Positions 16,736 to 25,396 of a stretch of 64,000 bases of DNA are shown piece after piece. The notes under the pieces are model-generated. The model was not told where the DNA came from. It saw only the letters and a program-made list of their open reading frames with translations, and did not search any database. The translations under genes were made by a program, and so were the position numbers. The stretch is from Dehalobacter restrictus DSM 9455 (GTDB lineage: Bacteria > Bacillota > Desulfitobacteriia > Desulfitobacteriales > Syntrophobotulaceae), in contig NZ_CP007033.1 of assembly GCF_000512895.1 (NCBI RefSeq), positions 2,219,001 through 2,283,000 of the forward strand, written 5' to 3'. Numbering within the stretch: position 1 is the stretch's first letter; the number at the start of each line of letters is the position of its first letter.

Positions 16736-17611
16736 TTAAATGACGCGTATTTCTGTTTCGAGCTGAATATCAAATTTTTCGGACACATCTGTTTGAATTA
16801 CCTGAATAAGCGTTAAAATGTCAGTGGATGAGGCGTTCCCTCTGTTCACAATGAAATTGGTATGTTTCTCAGATACCTGAGCATCCCCAAGGCGGCGTCC
16901 TTTCCACCCTGCCTGCTCGATCAGCCTTCCCGCGGAGTCTCCGACAGGATTGCGGAATACACTTCCTGCATTGGGATACTCCAGCGGCTGATGTTCTTTC
17001 CTTTTAGCCATAAGACCCTGCATCTGAGCCTGGATCACGGCCTGATCCCCTGGATGGAGGGACAGCGTACATTCCAGGACAATGCATTCCTTTTCTAAAA
17101 GGGAACTGCTGCGATACCCAAAAGCAATCTGGTTCTTCGGTATAATTTCAATTTTTCCCTCGGCCGTCAATACACTAACTTTCTTAACCAAATCACCAAT
17201 TTTTCCGCCATAAGCACCTGCATTAATGGCTGCTGCTGCGCCGAGTGTCCCTGGTATCCCGCAGGCAAACTCGAGCCCGCTAAGGCCGCTCTCTCCTGCC
17301 TCCCGGGCCAGACGCATCAGAGGATAACCTGCTTCGGCCGTGACTTCTTCACCATGCCAGCGAATGCTGTCCATGGCTGTAACAACAATCACCACGCCCT
17401 TGAATCCGTGATCCGGCAGCAATACATTTGAACCCCGGCCCAGAAGCAGAAACGGTATGTTATTCTTCCTGCACCCATCAATCACGGAGACCAGTTCCTC
17501 AGTGTCCCGGGGCCAGACAGCAAGTTCGGTCATACCGCCGATCCTCCAGGTATTCAGCTTTTTTAAAGGATAATCTTTTTCAATCCTACCCTTTATGTTC
17601 GGTAAGTACAT
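16736..17611 (-). CDS. murB: UDP-N-acetylenolpyruvoylglucosamine reductase
   Basis: A 291-residue FAD/NADPH enzyme that reduces enolpyruvyl-UDP-GlcNAc to UDP-MurNAc. FAD-binding LLGRGSNVLLPDHGFKGVVI and EFACGIPGTLGAAAAINAGAYGG are present, with YRSSSL and the proton-donor Ser in NAGSVFRNP. The sequence is of type II (it lacks the Tyr loop of E. coli MurB). It directly follows murG and precedes murA. Confidence 0.97.
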   Translation of the reverse strand: MYLPNIKGRIEKDYPLKKLNTWRIGGMTELAVWPRDTEELVSVIDGCRKNNIPFLLLGRGSNVLLPDHGFKGVVIVVTAMDSIRWHGEEVTAEAGYPLMRLAREAGESGLSGLEFACGIPGTLGAAAAINAGAYGGKIGDLVKKVSVLTAEGKIEIIPKNQIAFGYRSSSLLEKECIVLECTLSLHPGDQAVIQAQMQGLMAKRKEHQPLEYPNAGSVFRNPVGDSAGRLIEQAGWKGRRLGDAQVSEKHTNFIVNRGNASSTDILTLIQVIQTDVSEKFDIQLETEIRVI

Positions 17612-17676
17612 GATATTCCTTTCCCTTTTCCTTACAGCATATCGTATGCTGATCCGGCTTGCAGTGTTAAAGAAGT

Positions 17677-18786
17677 TTATCTCCAGGCATTCTGCAGGCA
17701 GAGATTGATAATGCGGTCCAAAGCTCCAGGCGCAAATACCTCCCTGGCCCGCGCGGCCATTTCTTCCAGTTTAAACGAATTCAACAGCACTTTTTGAACA
17801 TTGTCCCACAAAATCTCCGCATTCAGTTCCTTATCTAAAATAACACAGGCTGCTCCCTTATTTTCAAAAGCCCTGGCGTTATATTCCTGGTGATTTTCAG
17901 CTGCATACGGGTACGGGATCAGGATACCGGTCTTCCCTGCAGCCGAGATTTCTGCCAGCGTGGATGCCCCAGCCCGGCAGATGCACAAATCGGAGCAGGC
18001 CAGAGCTTCAGGCATATGCTCAACGTAGGCTAAGATTCTCCATTGCTCTCTTTGCCAGTTGATGTTACGCGTTTCAAGCTCATGTAAAACCGTATCATGC
18101 GTCGCTGTCCCGGTTGCCCAGATCAGCTGGACATCCGGGTATTCGGCCAGCTTTGGCAGGAGTCCGGTCAGCGCCTGATTGATGCTCAGTGCACCTCTGC
18201 TACCGCCGGTGACCAAGATTGTTCTCTTGCCGGGATCAAGACCAAAGGCCTTAGCTCCGGCTTTGCGGTCAATCTTGCCGATTTCTTCCCTGACCGGCAG
18301 GCCGACAACCTTAAGCTTGTCTTTAACCCTAAAATATTTTTCACTTTCCGAAAATGTCAACAAAATACATTTGACCATTCTGGCCAATATTTTATTGGTC
18401 TTGCCCGGAAAAGCGTTCTGTTCGTGTAAAACGGTCGGGATACCAAAAAAGGCTGCTGTAAGTACCACCGGGCCGGATACATAGCCGCCGGTCCCTACAA
18501 CCAGATCCGGACTGAATTCTTTCAAGATCCTTTTCGTTTCCCATAAGGCCCGAACGTTCGTGCCGGCTGCTTTCAGTATTTCGGCGCTTAACTGCCGCGG
18601 CATCCCTTGACCGGATATCCCGCGGAATTCGAGACCGTTTTCCGGAATCAGCTTCGCTTCCATGCCGCTTCTTGTTCCAACGTACAGGACACGGATATCA
18701 TTCAGTCGCTCCTGCAGCGCTTTGGCGATTGCCATTGCAGGATAGATATGCCCGCCTGTGCCGCCTCCGGTTACAATAACCCGCAA
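17677..18786 (-). CDS. murG: MurG, lipid II-forming GlcNAc transferase
   Basis: A 369-residue GT28 enzyme that adds GlcNAc to lipid I at the inner membrane face. N-terminal GGTGGHIYPAMAIAKAL and GTGGYVSGPVVL bind the lipid side. The C-terminal domain has the UDP-GlcNAc motifs VTGGSRGALSIN, CRAGASTLAEISAAGKTGILIPYPYAAENHQEYNA. The start is TTG, immediately after the ftsW stop codon, with GAGGAGGT seven bases upstream. Confidence 0.97.
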   Translation of the reverse strand: MRVIVTGGGTGGHIYPAMAIAKALQERLNDIRVLYVGTRSGMEAKLIPENGLEFRGISGQGMPRQLSAEILKAAGTNVRALWETKRILKEFSPDLVVGTGGYVSGPVVLTAAFFGIPTVLHEQNAFPGKTNKILARMVKCILLTFSESEKYFRVKDKLKVVGLPVREEIGKIDRKAGAKAFGLDPGKRTILVTGGSRGALSINQALTGLLPKLAEYPDVQLIWATGTATHDTVLHELETRNINWQREQWRILAYVEHMPEALACSDLCICRAGASTLAEISAAGKTGILIPYPYAAENHQEYNARAFENKGAACVILDKELNAEILWDNVQKVLLNSFKLEEMAARAREVFAPGALDRIINLCLQNAWR

Positions 18787-19902
18787 TTAAAAGACCTCCT
18801 CAGATCTGCCCGCAGCCGCAGAAATATTCAAGAGCAGCCCGGCTCCGATCATTGTAAATAAAAGTGATGTACCCCCATAGCTTAGGAATGGCAGGGTGAT
18901 TCCCGTTACCGGCAAAACGCCCGATACCACACCCATATTGACCATTGCCTGGATCCCGATCAGGGATGTCAAACCCACGGCCATCAAACCAAGAAATGGT
19001 TCCGGCGCCAGCATGGCTGTCCGGAAGCCGCGCCAGATGAAAAGGAAAAAGAGCAGAACAACGAGTGAGGCACCGACAAAACCAAGCTCTTCTCCAACCA
19101 TGGCAAAAATAAAGTCTGTATGGTTCTCAGGCAGATAAAGAAATTTTTGTCTGCTTTGACCGAGTCCCAGTCCGAATAATCCGCCAGGCCCGAGAGCCAG
19201 GAGCGACTGAATAGTCTGATAGCCCTTACCTGAAGGATCAGCCCATGGATCAAGGAAAGCAAAGATCCTGCGCATTCTGTACGGAGCAGCTGCAATCGCG
19301 GCAACCACCATCGCCAGCCCGGCCAGACCAAGGCCTGCCATGTGCCACATTCTGGCCCCTGCGGCCAGAAGCATAAAGAAAACAGTAGCGGCAATTACCA
19401 GCGTTGTGCCGAGATCAGGCTGCAGCATAATCAGGGCACAGACCACACCCAGCAAAGCCAGGGAAGGGATGATGCCCTTACGGAATGACTTGATTTGATA
19501 AGGATTCACGGTAAGGAACCTCGCCATGGTCAGCACCATGGCCAGTTTCGCCACTTCGGAAGGCTGGATGGACATCGGACCAAGTCCAATCCAGCGGGTT
19601 GCACCATTCACTGTCCTGCCGATTCCCGGGATCTTAACCAGGATCAGCAGAACCAAAGCTGTGTATAAAATAGGTTTCGCCCACTTATGCAGAAACGCGA
19701 TATCGATCATAACGGCGACACCCATGGCTGCAAGCCCCAGAGCCACCCACAGCAGATCCGCTTTGAAATAATGATAAGGATCCTCATAGTACAGGTAGCC
19801 TTTCACAGCACTGGAACTATAGGTCATGATGATCCCGATCAGCAGCAGGATAAGAATCACGCCTAGCAGAACCGGGTCGACCTTTAGAAATTTTCGGATC
19901 AC
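18787..19902 (-). CDS. ftsW: FtsW, SEDS-family septal peptidoglycan polymerase
   Basis: A 371-residue protein with about ten membrane helices. SEDS motifs: RWIGLGPMSIQPSEVAKLAMV, LIMLQPDLGTTLVI, YQTIQSLLALGPGGLFGLGLGQSRQKFLYLPENHTDFIFAMVGEELGFVG and GVLPVTGITLPFLSYGGTSLL. It polymerises glycan strands with its class B PBP partner. A GTG start at 19902 with GGAGGGGGG upstream was chosen; the longer frame (to 20085) runs into murD and lacks a ribosome site. The dcw position supports FtsW rather than RodA or SpoVE, although SpoVE is not excluded. Confidence 0.94.
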   Translation of the reverse strand: MIRKFLKVDPVLLGVILILLLIGIIMTYSSSAVKGYLYYEDPYHYFKADLLWVALGLAAMGVAVMIDIAFLHKWAKPILYTALVLLILVKIPGIGRTVNGATRWIGLGPMSIQPSEVAKLAMVLTMARFLTVNPYQIKSFRKGIIPSLALLGVVCALIMLQPDLGTTLVIAATVFFMLLAAGARMWHMAGLGLAGLAMVVAAIAAAPYRMRRIFAFLDPWADPSGKGYQTIQSLLALGPGGLFGLGLGQSRQKFLYLPENHTDFIFAMVGEELGFVGASLVVLLFFLFIWRGFRTAMLAPEPFLGLMAVGLTSLIGIQAMVNMGVVSGVLPVTGITLPFLSYGGTSLLFTMIGAGLLLNISAAAGRSEEVF

Positions 19903-19921
19903 ATAGCTCCCCCCTCCAAAA

Positions 19922-21289
19922 TCATTCGGGTTCGCTATAATGCTTACGCACCAAATCCTTAAACAATTCCCCTCTTTCTTCATAACTTTTAAACATATCC
20001 CAACTTGTACAGGCTGGCGACAGTAAGACGACGTCACCCGGCACTGCCTCGGTAATAGCAATACTGACAGCATCCTTAAAATCAAGCGTCCGGATAATTT
20101 TCGGGAACCCTAAACGGACAGCAATCTCCTCGAGCTCTGGAGCCGCCATCCCCACTAAAATCAGACTTTTTACCCTTATACGTGCTTCCTGCAAGAATTC
20201 TGTCATATCAAGGCCTTTGTTTTTACCTCCAGCAATCAGCACGATCGGTTCCTCATAGGACTGAAGGGCTTTGATTGATGAGTCCGGATTGGTTCCCTTG
20301 GAGTCATTAATATACAGAATATCTTCAAATCTGCCAACGATTTCCTGGCGGTGTTTCACCGGCCGAAAGTGACGCAGTACGTCAGCAATTTTGGAGATAT
20401 CGAGTCCGAACTCGAGCGCAGCTGCCACTGCAGCCATCACGTTCTCAAGATTATGGCCACCCTTCAACAGCAGTTCCTTGCGTCCGATGATCGTCGCGGC
20501 AACGCTATGATCTTTTTTCAGGACAATATCCTCTCCATTTAAGCAGATTCCGTCTGGCAAATTTTCCTTCAAGCTGAAGAATACCACCCGGGCCTTGGCT
20601 ATAGCGGCTAATTCTTTAACAGTCGGATCATCCCAGTTTAGGATGGCCAAATCCTGTTCCGTCTGGTTTTCAAGAATCCTGGCTTTAGCTGCAGCATATT
20701 TCTCCAGTGAACCGTGCCGGTCCAGATGATCCGGTGTCAAGTTCAAAAAGATCGCAATGTTCACCCTGGTCTTATTAATCAGTTCCAGCTGAAAGCTCGA
20801 AAGCTCTGCAACGACAATTCCGTTCTGATCAAGATGTTCAACTTGGCCGCATAAAGCAAGCCCTATATTCCCAGCGACGACCGTCTCACGTCCGGTTTCC
20901 TTAGCCAGCTCTCCGACAAGCGTCGTGGTCGTCGTTTTGCCATTGCTTCCGGTTATGCCGGTAATCACTGCCCTTGAATCCCTCAAAGCAAGCTCTACCT
21001 CGCTCCAGAGTGGAATACCCGTCGCTGAAGCCTGCCGTATAAACGGCAGGAACGGGGAAACCCCCGGTGATAAAACCAGTAAATCGGGCCTGATATCCTT
21101 CAGCTCCGGTTCCCTTTCCAAAATAAGATGAGCAGCGTCCAGTTTCAATTCATCTATACCTGTAAGCTTGGCCAAAGGCTGCATATCAGTAAGAAAGACC
21201 TCCGCCGCTTTGCCCTGAAGCTTCCGGGCCGCAGCCAGGCCGCTCCTGCCGCCGCCTACGACCAATACTCTTTTTCCGGCTAATTCCAC
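19922..21289 (-). CDS. murD: UDP-N-acetylmuramoyl-L-alanine:D-glutamate ligase
   Basis: A 455-residue Mur ligase adding D-Glu. N-terminal UDP-binding Rossmann part (VLVVGGGRSGLAAARKL), ATPase P-loop GITGSNGKTTTTTLVGEL, LNLTPDHLDRHGSLEKYAAAKARI and C-terminal INDSKGTNPDSSIKAL, LLSPACTSWDMFKSYEERGELF. All are typical of MurD. Between mraY and ftsW. Confidence 0.97.
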   Translation of the reverse strand: MELAGKRVLVVGGGRSGLAAARKLQGKAAEVFLTDMQPLAKLTGIDELKLDAAHLILEREPELKDIRPDLLVLSPGVSPFLPFIRQASATGIPLWSEVELALRDSRAVITGITGSNGKTTTTTLVGELAKETGRETVVAGNIGLALCGQVEHLDQNGIVVAELSSFQLELINKTRVNIAIFLNLTPDHLDRHGSLEKYAAAKARILENQTEQDLAILNWDDPTVKELAAIAKARVVFFSLKENLPDGICLNGEDIVLKKDHSVAATIIGRKELLLKGGHNLENVMAAVAAALEFGLDISKIADVLRHFRPVKHRQEIVGRFEDILYINDSKGTNPDSSIKALQSYEEPIVLIAGGKNKGLDMTEFLQEARIRVKSLILVGMAAPELEEIAVRLGFPKIIRTLDFKDAVSIAITEAVPGDVVLLSPACTSWDMFKSYEERGELFKDLVRKHYSEPE

Positions 21290-21307
21290 AGTACGATCCC
21301 TCCAACC

Positions 21308-22315
21308 TTAATTGATCATCAACCAAAAGGCGCTAACCCCAATCAACGTAAAGATGGCTGCAGCCAGCCAAAAAACACGTACAACCTTTTTTTCGCTCCA
21401 GCCGCCCAATTCAAAATGATGGTGCACCGGACTCATCCGAAATATCCTCTTCCCCCGGGTCTGAAAAGAAACAACCTGAAAAACAACGGACAGACCTTCC
21501 AGGACAAAGACCCCGCCGAGAATCAGCAAAACAAATTCACTCTTGCTGAGGACCGAGACCGCAGCCAGCGCTCCGCCCAGAGCAAGTGATCCACAGTCGC
21601 CCATAAAGATCCTGGCTGGGTGAATGTTAAACCTTAAGAATCCCAGACAGCCTCCCGCAATGGCCGCGGCAAAAACCGCGAGGTCGCTGGAAGAAACATC
21701 GATGCCGTCAATAAATCCTGTCCGCGCAGCCAGATAAGCGATGCCAACATAGCCGACAGCTGAAATAACTGTACAGCCTGCGGCCAGTCCGTCCAGTCCG
21801 TCTGTCAGGTTAACCGCATTGGACATATACACCACAATAAGTATGACCAGCGGATAATAGAAAATCCCTAAATCTATTTCCAAAGCAGTGAACGGAAGTT
21901 CTACCGCTGTACCCCTACCAAGGTACAGGGTGGATACTCCGACTAATATCACCGCAAGCAGGATTTGCCCGGTCAGTTTCTGCCATGCTCGTAAGCCAAG
22001 GTTCTGCTTCCTAATTACTTTTAAAAAATCATCCAGAAAACCAAGCAAGCCAAAGCCCAAGGTCACAAGGAGCATGGTTATTATTCCGGGTGAATAAGGT
22101 TTTTCCGCAATAATCAGCACCCCGGCTGTTATTCCAATAAGAAATATAAGTCCGCCAATCGTCGGTGTCCCGGCCTTGGCAAGATGCCGTTTGGGACCAT
22201 CTGCCCTAATACTTTGACCAAATTTTAACGTACGCAGAACCGGAATCAAAAAAGGTCCCGCCAGAAGACTTACCAGCAGGGCAATTCCTGCCGCCAAATA
22301 GATTTTTTCCGTCAC
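21308..22315 (-). CDS. mraY: Phospho-N-acetylmuramoyl-pentapeptide transferase
   Basis: A 335-residue membrane enzyme that makes lipid I from UDP-MurNAc-pentapeptide and undecaprenyl phosphate. Around ten helices. Motifs: [32 protein letters not shown] with the Mg-binding Asp pair, [30 protein letters not shown], and [14 protein letters not shown] with the histidine loop. The next gene on the strand is murD. Upstream there is a 125-base gap with a long palindrome before murF. Confidence 0.97.
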   Translation of the reverse strand: MTEKIYLAAGIALLVSLLAGPFLIPVLRTLKFGQSIRADGPKRHLAKAGTPTIGGLIFLIGITAGVLIIAEKPYSPGIITMLLVTLGFGLLGFLDDFLKVIRKQNLGLRAWQKLTGQILLAVILVGVSTLYLGRGTAVELPFTALEIDLGIFYYPLVILIVVYMSNAVNLTDGLDGLAAGCTVISAVGYVGIAYLAARTGFIDGIDVSSSDLAVFAAAIAGGCLGFLRFNIHPARIFMGDCGSLALGGALAAVSVLSKSEFVLLILGGVFVLEGLSVVFQVVSFQTRGKRIFRMSPVHHHFELGGWSEKKVVRVFWLAAAIFTLIGVSAFWLMIN

Positions 22316-22356
22316 TTCCCGAATGTTCCTTTCTTAGCTAAAATAACTTAGTCATT

Positions 22357-22424
22357 GGGGTAGGTCTGCAGGCCACAATACCGCTTTTCGGCGAATTGCG
22401 GTATTGTGGCTCGCAGACCAACCC
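22357..22424. repeat. Palindromic element A (short form) between murF and mraY
   Basis: Arms 22358-22384 and 22398-22424 are inverted repeats, 24 of 27 matching, around a 13-base loop (TTTTCGGCGAATT). The left arm reads GGTCTGCAGGCCACAATACC. It is related to elements at 57582-57747 and 57922-58034, sharing GTCTGC ends, the CCACAAT stretch and the CCGCTTTTCGGC segment. It lacks the long central part of those two. No T-run follows on the minus strand, so it is not a simple terminator. Confidence 0.8.
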
Positions 22425-22440
22425 GAAAAAATATCGTCGT

Positions 22441-23850
22441 CTACTCTTCCTGACAAAGCGCACCGCTCACGCGCTCCATCCTCATGCCGCGAGACCCCTT
22501 AATTAAAATCCACACGTCACTACCCATCTCCTTAATAAGTGACTTCGCAAGCGAAGCGGCCTCAGCGCATTCGCTGCAAACATGAAGGCCGGAGACAGGG
22601 AAGCCTGCCTCCGAGGCTCCTTGCGCAATATCTTCAGCCATTTTGCCGACCGTGATCAGCGTGTTGATTCCCAACTTCGCAGCAGTCCGACCGACATCCC
22701 GGTGACCGGGGACGGCAGAATCCCCCAATTCATACATTTCGCCAAGCACTGCGATCGTCTTTGCCCCTCCCCTTTCAGCCAGCACGTGCAGTGAAGCTTT
22801 CATGGAGGTAGGATTTGCATTATACACGTCATTAATGATCGTACTCCCGAAAACGCCCTGCTGAATCTCAAGCCTCATTTTGGACAGTTCCATTTCCTCG
22901 AGTGCTTTGGCTCCTTCAGCCAGGGATACCCCTTTAGCCAGCCCAACACTCAAAGCCGCCAGTGCATCGAGCACATTGTGCTCTCCTGGCAGCGGGAGGC
23001 GAACCTCAGCTCTGTCCTCGCCGGATACAACTTCAAAACACGTCGTTAGCGTCCCGGAGCTGTGGATATTGACAGCATAAACATCTGGAGACGCATATTT
23101 ACCGGAAATCCCGTAGAAGACTTTTTTCACATCAGCAGCGGCTGCCTTGTTGACACTGAACGCATCCTCTGCATTCAGCACGGCTATGCCTCCTTCCGAC
23201 AGAGCGGCAACCAGTTCCCATTTGGCCTTCGCAATATTCTCCTGTGATCCTAACAACTCCAAATGTGTTGTCCCGATATTCGTGATCACAGCAACCGAAG
23301 GGCTGCAAATATGGCAAAGGGCCCTAATCTGCCCGAGTCCGCGCATTCCCATCTCCAGAACCATGATCTCGGTTCCTGCCGGTGCATTCAGGATGGTCAG
23401 TGGCAGCCCGATCTCATTATTATGGTTTTCCAGATTTTTATGAACCTTAAAGCTTTTAGCAAGTACGGCAGCCGTCATATCCTTGGTCGTAGTTTTGCCG
23501 CAGCTGCCGGTAATCCCAATGACCACAGGATCCAGCGTTTTTCTCCACGCCCTGGCTAAATCCTGCAAAGCCCGTAGAGAATCCTCCACAGCAATGATTG
23601 CTTTGCCTGCGGGAATAACCGGAAGCCCCAATTCTCCCAGGCTGCGGGTTTCCGCCAACGCAATTGACGCCCCGGCTTCAAAAGCTTTGTTGATGAATAG
23701 ATGCCCGTCGGTCTTTTCTCCCCGGATCGCAGTGAACAGCACTCCTTCGAAAGCTGCCCTGCTGTCAATGACGCATCCCTTAAAATAAGCCGACTCCGAA
23801 CCGTAAAGTCTGCCGCCAAGAATTTCGGCAATTATACCGCTATTCCACAT
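22441..23850 (-). CDS. murF: UDP-MurNAc-tripeptide:D-alanyl-D-alanine ligase
   Basis: A 469-residue Mur ligase that adds D-Ala-D-Ala. P-loop GITGSCGKTTTKDMTAAVL, NHNNEIGLPLTILNAPAGTEIMVLEMGMRGLGQI, ITNIGTTHLELLGSQENIAKAKWEL and INDVYNANPTSMKASL are family motifs. The ATG at 23850 (AGGAG eight bases upstream) overlaps the end of murE by 11 bases; the frame further upstream is only the murE shadow. The final step of nucleotide-precursor synthesis. Confidence 0.96.
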   Translation of the reverse strand: MWNSGIIAEILGGRLYGSESAYFKGCVIDSRAAFEGVLFTAIRGEKTDGHLFINKAFEAGASIALAETRSLGELGLPVIPAGKAIIAVEDSLRALQDLARAWRKTLDPVVIGITGSCGKTTTKDMTAAVLAKSFKVHKNLENHNNEIGLPLTILNAPAGTEIMVLEMGMRGLGQIRALCHICSPSVAVITNIGTTHLELLGSQENIAKAKWELVAALSEGGIAVLNAEDAFSVNKAAAADVKKVFYGISGKYASPDVYAVNIHSSGTLTTCFEVVSGEDRAEVRLPLPGEHNVLDALAALSVGLAKGVSLAEGAKALEEMELSKMRLEIQQGVFGSTIINDVYNANPTSMKASLHVLAERGGAKTIAVLGEMYELGDSAVPGHRDVGRTAAKLGINTLITVGKMAEDIAQGASEAGFPVSGLHVCSECAEAASLAKSLIKEMGSDVWILIKGSRGMRMERVSGALCQEE

Positions 23851-25318
23851 AACCCAATCTCCTAAGAACTTTATCTGCTTCTTCCCGGTCATCAAAATGT
23901 ATTTTCTCCGTGCCAAGAATCTGATAGTCTTCATGTCCTTTGCCGGCGATAAGTACCGTGTCCCCGGAACCGGCTGCCATACAGGCCTCGTCGATCGCAC
24001 TGCGGCGGTCTTTTATCACCTTGTAATTGGCTGATTTAAGCCCCGGAATAATATCTTCAATAATTTCATCAGGATCTTCAGTCCGGGGATTATCTGAGGT
24101 TACGACAATGTAGTCGCTAAAACGGCTGGCGGCTTCTCCCATGAGCGGCCTTTTTTTTCGGTCCCTGTCCCCGCCGCAGCCAAATACTGTGATCAGCTTT
24201 CCAGCAGTAATTTCTCTGGCCGTACGCAAAACATTTTCCAGGCCGTCCGGTGTATGTGCATAATCGACAATAACCAGAAAAGGCTGGCCTTTGCGAATAC
24301 TCTCAAATCTGCCCGGAACCCCTTTGATACTGTGAAGCGCTTGCATCACAATCTCAGTCGGATATCCGCTTTCCAGTGCCCAGGCAATTGCGGCCAAGAC
24401 ATTGTAAACACTGAATTTACCAGGGGTACTGTAAAAAAGTTCGGCGCTTTTCCCGTGAAAAAGCACGTCAAATTCAACACCTCTGTCTGAAAGCCTGATA
24501 TTCACAGCCCGGTAGTCCGCCTCGTTGTCAACGCCATACGTGACTACCCTGCAACCTGCCTGTTCTTTCAGAAAAACGCAGGAGCCGTCGTCAGCATTGA
24601 GCACAGCCAGCTGGCCGGCTTTTCCGCCGTTCAAGCCGGAGAAAAGTAGCGCCTTCGCTTTGAGGTATTCCTGCATATCCTTATGGTAATCCAAATGATC
24701 CTGTGTCAGATTGGTAAAAATCCCGGCATTGAATACGCAGCCGTTGACTCTTCCCAAATCGAGCGCATGCGAAGATACTTCCATCACAGCGAGATCCACA
24801 TTTTCCGCAACCATTTCAGCTAATAAAAGTTGAATTTCCGTCGATTCAGGCGTGGTATGCTGGCCGGGATACGCATTGTTTCCTATTCTGCTGCCAAGTG
24901 TACCGATCAGACCAGTTTTCTTGCCGCTTTGCTGCACGATCCGCTCAATCAGATGCGTCACTGTGGTTTTGCCGTTCGTCCCGGTTACACCGACAAGTTC
25001 AAGTCGGTCGGATGGTTTCCCGAAGACCTCAGCAGCTAAAAAACCCATAGCCTTCCGGGTATCCGTAAATTTAAGCTGGGGTACGGCTAGCGGCAAGAAC
25101 TCCTCCACGGCTAACGCTGTAGCACCAGCCCGGACCGCAGCCTCGGCAAACGCATGACCGTCCGCCTGATAACCTCTAATGCATACATATAGATTGCCCG
25201 GAGATACCGTTCTTGAGTCATGAGCGATCCCATTAATTACCGTCTGCGTATCTCCAAGCACTTCAACCTGTTTCATAGTGTCAATGATTTCCGCCAGTGT
25301 TTTTTCAAAACTAGACAC
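23840..25318 (-). CDS. murE: UDP-MurNAc-L-Ala-D-Glu:diaminopimelate ligase
   Basis: A 492-residue Mur ligase. P-loop GVTGTNGKTTVTHLIERI, TTPESTEIQLLLAEM, FTNLTQDHLDYHKDMQEYLKAKALLF and the third-residue selection motif DNPRTEDPDEI. DNPR predicts meso-diaminopimelate rather than L-Lys at peptide position 3. GTG start at 25318 with AGAGGTG six bases upstream. It follows the PBP gene in the strand order. Confidence 0.97.
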   Translation of the reverse strand: MSSFEKTLAEIIDTMKQVEVLGDTQTVINGIAHDSRTVSPGNLYVCIRGYQADGHAFAEAAVRAGATALAVEEFLPLAVPQLKFTDTRKAMGFLAAEVFGKPSDRLELVGVTGTNGKTTVTHLIERIVQQSGKKTGLIGTLGSRIGNNAYPGQHTTPESTEIQLLLAEMVAENVDLAVMEVSSHALDLGRVNGCVFNAGIFTNLTQDHLDYHKDMQEYLKAKALLFSGLNGGKAGQLAVLNADDGSCVFLKEQAGCRVVTYGVDNEADYRAVNIRLSDRGVEFDVLFHGKSAELFYSTPGKFSVYNVLAAIAWALESGYPTEIVMQALHSIKGVPGRFESIRKGQPFLVIVDYAHTPDGLENVLRTAREITAGKLITVFGCGGDRDRKKRPLMGEAASRFSDYIVVTSDNPRTEDPDEIIEDIIPGLKSANYKVIKDRRSAIDEACMAAGSGDTVLIAGKGHEDYQILGTEKIHFDDREEADKVLRRLGYVE

Positions 25319-25396
25319 GAGCTACACCTCTTCTCAGCTATCTTACCACAATCATGCTTTTTTTTCTAACTCCATCCCGATTGTGACCTATCGTCT

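Noticed and set aside
18787-20085. Long form of ftsW starting at 20085
   Set aside because: The extra 61 residues lie within murD, have no ribosome site and do not look like FtsW; the GTG at 19902 has a strong site.
22357-22424. Palindrome between murF and mraY as a simple terminator
   Set aside because: No T-run on either side, and its sequence belongs to a repeat family found elsewhere in the window.
22441-24000. Long form of murF starting at 24000
   Set aside because: The extra part is the shadow of murE; ATG at 23850 has AGGAG and gives a normal N-terminus.
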